Source: Sanguinoderma infundibulare
Lineage: Eukaryota > Basidiomycota > Agaricomycetes > Polyporales > Polyporaceae
Direction of reading: 5' to 3'
Assembly: GCA_032821775.1 (NCBI GenBank)
Contig: JAVLRN010000015.1
Coordinates: 62,001 to 126,000 of the forward strand
Length of the DNA: 64,000 bases
Within the stretch, counting starts at the first letter, position 1, and the number at the start of each line of letters is the position of its first letter. Of the stretch, positions 56,585 through 64,000 are shown piece after piece. The translations under genes and the position numbers were made by a program. The notes under the pieces were generated by a model. The model ran no database searches, was not told the DNA's origin, and saw only the letters and a list, made by a program, of their open reading frames with translations.

Positions 56585-59427
56585 ATGTCCATCTCAACCC
56601 GATCAATCTGCTCGAATTTCTGCACCCACAGGGGTTCAGGTATGCATTGCGTCGTTCCTTCACAGCTTCTCTATCTAATGAGTCTCATAATCAACTTAGG
56701 GAACAGCGAAGACCGCCGGTGTGAAGAATGGGCTGAAGATCTTCTCGACAGGATCCATGTCAGCAAAGACAATATAAACGTATACTTGCGCAAGTTTGTT
56801 CCCTCCAATACCCCTTGCCCCATCACCGACAACTTCACTGGCCGCGACCCGTTCAGTGGTTGGAACCCAGCGCCAGGACACGAGGACTCTTATGACTCGC
56901 TGGTACGTGCCTCGCGTTAGTTGCATTGCGAGGAAGGCCTAACGGCTAGCAGATTGCGGGCTTTGAAGAGCTTGTTCACCCGTTCCCAGAGGCCAAACGC
57001 CCCGCGTTCTTCAAGGCCTACCGAGTCCAGCAACAATTCCCTTTCTCAGCCTTCGCAAAGGATCATCACAACTCATGTCCTGACCTCGCTGTCTCGTTTC
57101 CCGGTTTCAAGGCGGACTTACTGAGCGGCATACCCAGCTGGTTCGATATTGCGATGACCATGACGGTGAAAGCAACCATGCAAGAGGACCCATTCGGCAA
57201 GGTCGGCCTGAACCACATCAACGCTCAGGTCCAGCTCGCAATCAATGCACGAGCCCTCATGCATGCACACGGCTTCCTCTGCGTGTTCATCCTTGGCGTT
57301 TACGGTCAGACACTACGCATTATTCGCTTTGACCGTGCCTGCGCGGTGGTCTCGATGCGTTTGTCACTCAAGACGGCCATCCATGTCAAGGTTATCCAGC
57401 GTTTCTTCTGGCGTTTCGTGAATCCTTGCGAGGGCGGTGCTATCGTCGGCGCCGATCCGACCGTGCGCAAGCTCACTGCCGAGGATCGCGAGTGGTTAGC
57501 TCCGCGTCTACTGCAGCTTGGTATCGACACTGCAGGGTTCGCATGGCAAGAGGCGCGACACATTCAAGTTCCTGGTGACTCAGGGCTGGGAATCGCTCGT
57601 GAGCCTTCCGCTTTCATACTGCTGAAGCCTCTGGACATCTGTGGACTCCTCTTCTCTCGTGCAACGGTGGCCTGGCTCGGTCTTCGCGACACTCGACGTC
57701 AAGTTGATGGCCGCCTTGAAGATGGTGAAGATAACGCCGCCCCGCTGCAGCTCACGGTCGTCAAGGAGGCATGGCGTCAACTCGTCCATCGGTCAGAGAG
57801 CGAATTCTATGCGAGATTGAAAGCTATCGATGAAGACGAACGGATCGGCCTGCCGAAGATGCTATGCGGCGGAGACCTAGGTGAATGGGAGGTGAAGCGG
57901 TGGGAAGCTGCGCTCTACGGCGAGACCGCACCTCAGGACACCGTCGACCACCGCTCTCGCCTTACTGCTGCCCGGACCAAATCCAAAACCCGAAACCGCG
58001 ACGACCCATCCCCCCCATTGCTGTCTTTCGTCAACCTCGGAAAGGCCCCTGAGCCGCGCCCAATGCACCAGACTTTCACTTGGAGACAGCTCTACGGTGA
58101 AAAGTATTGGAACCGTGAGCGTAGCCACATGCGCCTTGTGATAGGCACCATCGGACGGCCTTTGACCAGCTTCACATGCACCAAGGAACTCGTTACCGCG
58201 GTGCGCGACGCGATCAAGGGTGAGTCGACGATGCTTTCTCCTCACGCAGAGGAATGCTCACACAATTTCTTCAGGACATAGAGCGGCGATGAGCCGAGGA
58301 GGAATCCTGCACCGCGACGTCAGCATAGGCAACATCCTCATCGTTGACGACAAGACAAACAACACCAGCTTTTGTGGCTTCCTGCACGACTTCGACTACT
58401 CGACCATGAGCCGCGTAGTCCCAGATCGCGATCTCAGCTCGCTCTGTGCCACTGAAATTGAGAAGCTCCTCCTGGGTGAAGATGTACGCGGTGAGCTAGA
58501 GGAGCGCAGGGTAAGTGGCTGACTCGCCATTTCTCTCTTTTCTTTGCTGATGCCCAAGGAATGCAGGGGACACACGACTTCAAGGCAGTACGACTCCTCA
58601 TGGTTCCTGCCGATGGCGGTGTCGTCCATAGGGTCAGCCACGATCTGGAGTCCTTCTACTGGGTCCTCGTCTGGGTTGTTCTGCGACACACCAACCACGC
58701 GCATCCGGACGGAGATCGCGCTTTCCTCACCGTCTTCCCCGAGAGCGAGTCCGACCAGAAGAGTTCGACGGCGAAGATGATGTGGCTCATGTGGGGAGCG
58801 AAGGAGCTTACGGTCCCCACTAACAAGCCGCTTACCGACCTCATGCTCAGGCTGTCTCAGGTGACGGCGAACTCCTTGCCGGGCGCCACCGACTGTGTCG
58901 ACTACGACATGATCCTGCAATGTTTCGAGGACGCGCTCGCGCCAAGTCAGATGTGGCCCGACGACGACAAGGCTGTCATGCGCTCCCTCCCGGTCGTTCC
59001 GCCCCACCGCGCGGACTCGAAGCGTGAGGCGGACTCCGTGCCTGTGCGCGCCGATGTCGAGAGTGATATGGCCTTGGATGACGATGAGGACCTTAGCGTT
59101 TCTAGCGGCGAGCTGGACACGTCCGTCGTGCAGGCCTCGGAGGGAAAAGGGATCAAAAACATCGTTGCTGTCGCTGTTCCCGCCGAGAGCGCTTATGAAG
59201 AGCCCATGGATATTGACGGCTCTCCCATGGATATTGACGGTTCGACAGCCGTTGAAGACTCTGACGCCTCGCCTTCGAAGAAGCGTAAGCGCGGAATGTC
59301 GACAGAACCGGAGGGGGACGCTAGGCGAATCAAACGGCAGATTCCGGGGAAACGTTCGAATGGCCAACCTTTTGGTGGTAGTGTGTCTTCAGCTGATCTT
59401 TCTGGAGGTGCAGGCGGTACGGACTGA
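56585..59427 (+). CDS. FunK1 fungal-type protein kinase D
   Basis: Five exons (56585..56639, 56700..56902, 56953..58219, 58275..58510, 58567..59427) splice exactly to 873 aa. Intron positions and phases equal those of A and B, including the 55-nt first exon (MSISTRSICSNFCTHRGS, with two Cys). The core is diverged: QFPFSAFAKDHHNSCPDLAV, FSRATVAWLGLRDTRRQ, TVVKEAWRQLVHRSESEFYA, HRDVSIGN (H521-D523, N528), DFDYST, and HRVSHDLESFYWVLVWVVLR. The tail contains two copies of MDIDGS and a classical basic nuclear signal (KKRKRGMS, then RRIKRQIPGKR). All catalytic residues are present. It is the oldest-diverged of the four by eye and is probably nuclear. Confidence 0.92.
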
Positions 59428-59525
59428 CGGTCTGGGAAGGACGTGTGTGGACGCGGGGACTCAGAAGGTATATACCATTGGGTATCTTTGTATGAACGTC
59501 TCGTGAAACTCGTACTGTATCCCCT

Positions 59526-61735
59526 TCAACACTCGTGCCTCAAGAAGGTCGCAGCTAAGATCCCCAAGGGAAGTGCAAAAGTCTGCGAGAAGAACGCTGC
59601 GTGCGCACCGTGTCAACGGGGTCTGACAGCCTCCACAGCTTTCACAAAACATCTCACCAGCAATTCCAAATGCCCCCGGCCAGTCTCCAGTAAAGCTCCC
59701 GTAGAAGATAGCGATGGCGAGCGGGACGGACGCGAAACCACATGCGAGCAGGGTCATCCGGCCCATCTCCGCTCGCTCCACGAACTCGACACCGTATTCC
59801 CGCCGCTCGGTGAGCGCACGCATGATCTCGCGCTGCCCCTTCATGTGCTCGGGGTGCGCGAGGAGGTAGCGCATGCGCATGTTGCGGTGAGGGCTGATCT
59901 TCGCCGGGCCCACCCTTTGCGGGAAGACGTACTGCTGGTTGATCTGGATGTGCAGTTAAGTGAGAGAGCGTCTGACAGAACATTTGCAACAAATACGCAC
60001 CGCAACCATAGTGACGTACCTGAGAGCATGATGTAGGGCAGCGATCAGCTTAGGGAGAGAAAGTCGTGGATGCGACTTACCAAACATTCATGAATGAGAA
60101 GTACTTCCGATACCACTTGCGCAAGCTGTCATACGCACGCCCAAGCTCCCGGAGCAGATCCTCGTCGTCCCAGCTCCGTTGCACCTCGATGACCTTCAGG
60201 TCATACCCTCTGTACACCTTGAGCGGGAATACATGCCAAGCCGGCTTCCAAGCGGCCGCATTCCGCTGCACGGGCGCAAACCTCTCGACGTCGATGCGTG
60301 CGCCCTGAGTGCCACCATTGCCATCCATCGCGGGACCAAGAGACGGGCTCTGCATCGCGTCCAATGCGGTAGCCAGACCGAAACGACCAGTTGAGTCGCG
60401 CGAAGGCATCTGGAGTGTATGTGGATACATGTGACTCGTCGCCGGGGTCATGGGGTGGAAGGAAGCGGCCGTGATGGCAGGCGATCCAAATGGCGTCCCG
60501 TAAGTGAGTCCAGCAGCAGAGACTATGCTGGGGTATATAGTCGGATTGCTGTAGTTCGCGTGTGTCTGCATGGTGTAAAACGGGGCAGTACCCCGCCACC
60601 CGTTTGCCTGATCCGCGACCCATGCATTCTGCTGTGGCGGAGACGCCATGGGTTGTTGGAGAAAAGCTGAGCCTGTAGCATCCACGGCTGTCGGACCGTT
60701 GATCATATGTGCCCTACGTATGCCCGAGTTCGTGGGGTCCCCCGCGACGGCAGGGGCATATCCAGGTGGGTACACGTGGACAGGATCAGCCCAGGAATCC
60801 AGAAAGATCGGAAGAGGAGATGCGTCTTCATCGTTCCACGACATGGGTATCCCGACGACATTGCCCCAAGACATGGCAGATGCGGGATCAGAGGTCTCCC
60901 GAAAGTTAACTCTCAGCAAACCCTCGTTGCCAAACGGACGCTGCGAGCGCGATTCAGGCTGACGATTACTCGCAGCACCCGAATTCTGCCGGGAAGACAC
61001 TCGGGATAATACCGTCTGGTCGGCGGACGGGCGACGTGAAATTCTCTCTTCGGACCGAGAGCGACTTCCCGCTGAGCGAGCCTGAGTGTGGTGCGGGTTC
61101 TGCCTAGTATTGCCAATCCGCCTATGGGCAAGCTGGGAGTCGATCGGCACCCTCGCGCTGTCCACAGGACGCGGACTCCAATGCGCGCTGCTCGTGCGAC
61201 AGAAGATCCCGCTCGACTGTGCAGTCGGGTTAGCGAGGCCATCCTGCGTCTGATCGTTATCAGGGTCTAGTATCGGAAGTCAGGAACTTGGCGTTTGTAA
61301 CGACTACGGGATACTTAGTCGCACTGACCTTGGTCAATTGCAGTCGTGTTGTCGGAATCCGTTGATGCCCCTGGCATCTCCTCCATCAGGGTGAGGGGTG
61401 AGGCAGTAAGGAATGCATGGTAGGCGGAAGACGCCGTGTTCTCCGGAATAGTTTCCAACGTAGAACCGGCAACGGCGTCAGATGGCACCTCCCCAAGAGA
61501 CTCACTCGGATCCTCAGCCGAAGAGGTCGTGATGACTTGTTCGGTGTACGATGGTGGTGCATAGGATTCGTCGAATCCTGTGCCTGGACCACAGTGTGGG
61601 CAACATCGTCAACGAGGCCTATGAAGGGACAATCGCCGTCGTACCTTCAGTCGCATCATCTGCGCTGAGGTCTTGCGTTTCCGTCAACATCTGGTAGCGG
61701 CGCTCCTCCGCTTCGTATTCCAACAAAGACTGCAT
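59526..61735 (-). CDS. PPxY-containing fungal membrane protein (two C-terminal spans)
   Basis: Six exons (61735..61645, 61577..61329, 61266..60081, 60019..60001, 59943..59658, 59596..59526) splice exactly to 633 aa. The N-terminus MQSLLEYEAEERRYQML is followed by APPSYTEQV (residues 37-45), a PPxY motif of the sort bound by Nedd4/Rsp5 WW domains. A long polar, Ser/Pro/Asn-rich region follows. The conserved C-terminal domain reads VFPLKVYRGYDLKVIEVQRS, DEDLLRELGRAYDSLRKWYR, YVTMVAINQQYVFPQRVGPA, KISPHRNMRMRYLLAHPEHM and RREYGVEFVERAEMGRM. Two predicted helices (LLACGFASVPLAIAIFYG; FGIAAFFSQTFALPLGILAA) then lead to the stop at 59526. The C-terminal domain is familiar from uncharacterised fungal proteins; its function is unknown. 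I infer a ubiquitin-ligase adaptor or client. Confidence 0.85.
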
Positions 61736-62434
61736 GGCAAGGGGATTGAAAGGTAGGGGGCTCAACCCGCGGACGGGGCTATAGAGAATGGCAACTAGTG
61801 GGGAAACTTACCTTTATATACCCTCCCACTCATCCCCTCGCGTACCGCGCAGGCAGTGTTCCTTGGAATTGGAAGCTTATATGGGCGGGCTTCTAGCGGA
61901 AGGGGGAGTATGTATCTGGGAGAAGTCTTGTCAGGAAACTCTCATTCGTGCGCGCACCGCCGGCGAACGTCGAAGTATCGGGCTGTGAAGATAAGATGTG
62001 TCAGCGGATCCAGATCCAACGTCGAACACTGGCGCACCTACATCTCACAGGGTCAATCGACAAAGGATTGTTGACAGCGCTCCATGTTCGAAGAATGGCC
62101 CCAGGTCTCAAAGCGAGATGATAGCTGACGGTGTGCAGAGTTCGTTTTCGACAACATCATATGAACCTTCGGCGGCGATGCCAGAGATTACGCATTCACC
62201 GCCACGACTCTAGGGCAGTACCGCTCTCCACGTTGGGCGGCGTCGCTCGTGCGAACGACATGGTCTCATGATGCTCTAGAAGTGAGAAGCACAACGCCAG
62301 CGGTCAGGTGCCAAAGTGTATAGGAAGGGTCGCAAGGGCCAGGTTTCAGAGTAAGACGGCCTACCCTTGCCTGCTCAGACGAGCGCTCGAGATCGCGCCA
62401 TCGCTGCAACGTTCCACGCCCGGGAACCTAGTAA
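61736..62434. other. Intergenic, 0.7 kb
   Basis: Promoter of the 633-aa gene and 3' flank of the next gene. No supported gene. Confidence 0.5.
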
Positions 62435-63974
62435 TTATATTTTGACGTCCGCATCCCGCATCACATCGAAAGCATAAGACAGCAAGCTCGTCAGCACCCG
62501 CCATATCAATGGCGCAGGGAACACCGATAAAGGACGGCTGGACGGCAGGACCGCGCTGAACACGTACACCCCCAAAGGCACGAGGAAGACGAGAGGAATG
62601 AGTATAACACACATTGACGTGATGCGGTGATGGAACCACTCTTGGCGAAGCGAAGAAGAGCATGCAGAGGGCAACGCGATGGAGATGTTGACGATGCTCG
62701 GCTGCCTCTGACATGAGGGGGGAGGCATGGACAAGGACATGGCGTGCGACGCTTCCCCCATCCTATCGTGAGGTAGCGCAGACGACGGGTGCGATGGGGT
62801 GTGTAGGGAGAGGTTCAGGCCGAATCCGGGGGAGGAGTTTGGGCTGCTGCACGTCGAGTGCGTGTAGATAGTGGATGAAGGAGAAGCTGGCGAACTGGGA
62901 GGGCAAGTGTTACATCCGTGATATGGGTAAGTGAGGGATGTCCGGCGTCGGCATGATTGAGGGGAGGCATGTTGAGGATAAGTTCTGGGCATAGGGGATG
63001 ATGGAAAAGGTTTCGCTTCAGAGATATGCTCTGGCCACGAGTCGACATGAGCGCTGGGTGGGCGGTACGACCACGGGCGCCGATGAGCCACTGGAGGGTT
63101 GGCAAGATGATGAGGCATGGCGTGGACCCGAGAGTTAGGGATACATGGTCCAAAGACGTCCTCTTCGGTATACATCGGAGGCGTCTGGAAAGCTGCCTGC
63201 GCAATCGAAGGACGACGCCAGGGAGGTAGGTCCGTACCTTCGAAGTCGAAGTGAGTGGGTGCGTGCCTACAGCGGACTTCATTTCCGAGCATACGCGCCC
63301 CATGTATTAACGCTACAGGAGAGCGAGAGTCCCAGATCATGGGGTGAGCGCGCATATAGAACCCGGGAGGAAGCGGGGTCGCTGGGTGACCGAGTGTTTG
63401 CAGTCTCTGCAGACGTTCTAGACGCGAGGGTAAGCTTCAAAAGCTTGGGAATGGCTTCACATAATGAGCTAACCAGTTGGAAGTTCTTGCACAGTCGCAT
63501 CAGTCTGCACAGGCGCTGCGGTAGACCGACGAGGGTGCTGGCTAGACAGCAGAGTACCGCGATCCAGACCGAGAGAAGAGGAAGCGGAATCGTGTTGTGT
63601 GATAACGTTGGAGTAGGTGGGAGGAGCCGCATTTAACACGTCAGCAGCGGCATCTACGAGAGAGCATGTATGAGTGATATGCTGTATACATGCACCAGAA
63701 CGCATATAACACCACACGCACCGAAGCTAGAGACGATCTCCTCGATGTCCTCAAACGAAGGAATGAAGTCGAGAAGCGACGACGGCTCCGGACTCGGGGC
63801 GCCCTCGGACGGCGGAGAAGTCTGACATCCCACTTCGTCGAACGCCTTCACGAGCTGCTCATCGGCCTGGTCGAGTAACGGGAGGAACTGCATCATTGAC
63901 GGGGAGAGGAGGCTGCGCGGCGGAAGAACGGTGAGAGAAGAAGGGTGACGCGTCGTGAGTGACAAGCCCTGCAT
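62435..63974 (-). CDS. PPxY-containing single-span membrane protein
   Basis: Three exons (63974..63722, 63653..63474, 63417..62435; introns 68 and 56 nt) splice exactly to 471 aa from an ATG at 63974. The sequence just 5' of this ATG (CCTAG) could be an acceptor, so an earlier exon may lie beyond the window. Segments are: MQFLPLLDQADEQLVKAFDE; acidic IPSFEDIEEIVSSF; APPTYSNVI (PPxY at 95-98); RLQRLQTLGHPATPLPPGFY; a His/Pro/Ser-rich middle; and SIVNISIALPSACSSSLRQE. A strong membrane span (MCVILIPLVFLVPLGVYVFS, 413-435) and a short amphipathic tail end the protein. Together with the neighbouring 633-aa protein it suggests a PY-motif membrane adaptor. Family not recognised. Confidence 0.75.
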
Positions 63975-64000
63975 CTAGGACTTGCTCGACCATTCGCGAT

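Noticed and set aside
1..64000. CRISPR arrays, insertion sequences, riboswitches or operons
   Set aside because: None seen, and the DNA is eukaryotic nuclear sequence with spliceosomal introns throughout. The only repeats are the collagen-like blocks, the inverted duplication, the dispersed repeat and the small hairpins.

Overview
The window is eukaryotic nuclear DNA from a filamentous basidiomycete, most likely an Agaricomycete (inference). The sequence shows genes cut by many 49-70 nt GT-AG introns with CTAAC/CTGAC-type branch sites. It also holds four full-length fungal-type (FunK1) protein kinases and two DUF6534-type multi-span membrane proteins, which are lineage-typical families. There are no operons, Shine-Dalgarno sites or prokaryotic mobile elements. 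All gene models below were spliced by eye, and most close exactly in frame.

Layout. 1-6.3 kb: a coiled-coil protein running off the left edge, a small ORF divergent from the mitochondrial assembly factor COA6, about 2.5 kb without a supported gene, and a Ser/Pro-rich protein. 7.8-10 kb: DUF6534 protein 1. 10.2-13.2 kb: two decayed genes, a WD40 protein and a trypsin-like protease with GDSGS. 14.3-16.5 kb: two housekeeping genes tail to tail, POP5 (RNase P/MRP) and a KAPA synthase (biotin pathway) ending in a peroxisomal -AKL signal. 19.1-24.9 kb: a GPI-type secreted cupredoxin, a tRNA-Gly(GCC) and DUF6534 protein 2. 25.9-26.8 kb: two FunK1 relics. 28.1-30.6 kb: an AGC-like Ser/Thr kinase. 31.6-32 kb: a snap-back element with 53-bp inverted arms. 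32.9-34.9 kb: a secreted collagen-like Gly/Pro repeat protein, with a relic of its head domain at 36.2 kb. 37.3-38.3 kb: a decayed ASA1-like WD40 gene.

39-59.5 kb is the FunK1 block: four intact kinases (A and B on the minus strand, C and D on the plus strand). B and C, with their flanks, form a large inverted duplication. Between them lie a MINDY-type deubiquitinase with a C-terminal CVIM box and an NADPH-dependent medium-chain reductase. 59.5-64 kb: two minus-strand membrane-anchored proteins, each with an N-terminal PPxY motif.

The genes do not form one pathway. The clearest regional theme is duplication and decay of lineage-specific signalling genes (FunK1, DUF6534, WD40, the collagen-like head) among single-copy housekeeping genes. 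The most interesting units are the FunK1 block with its inverted duplication, the collagen-like repeat protein and the neighbouring PPxY membrane proteins.
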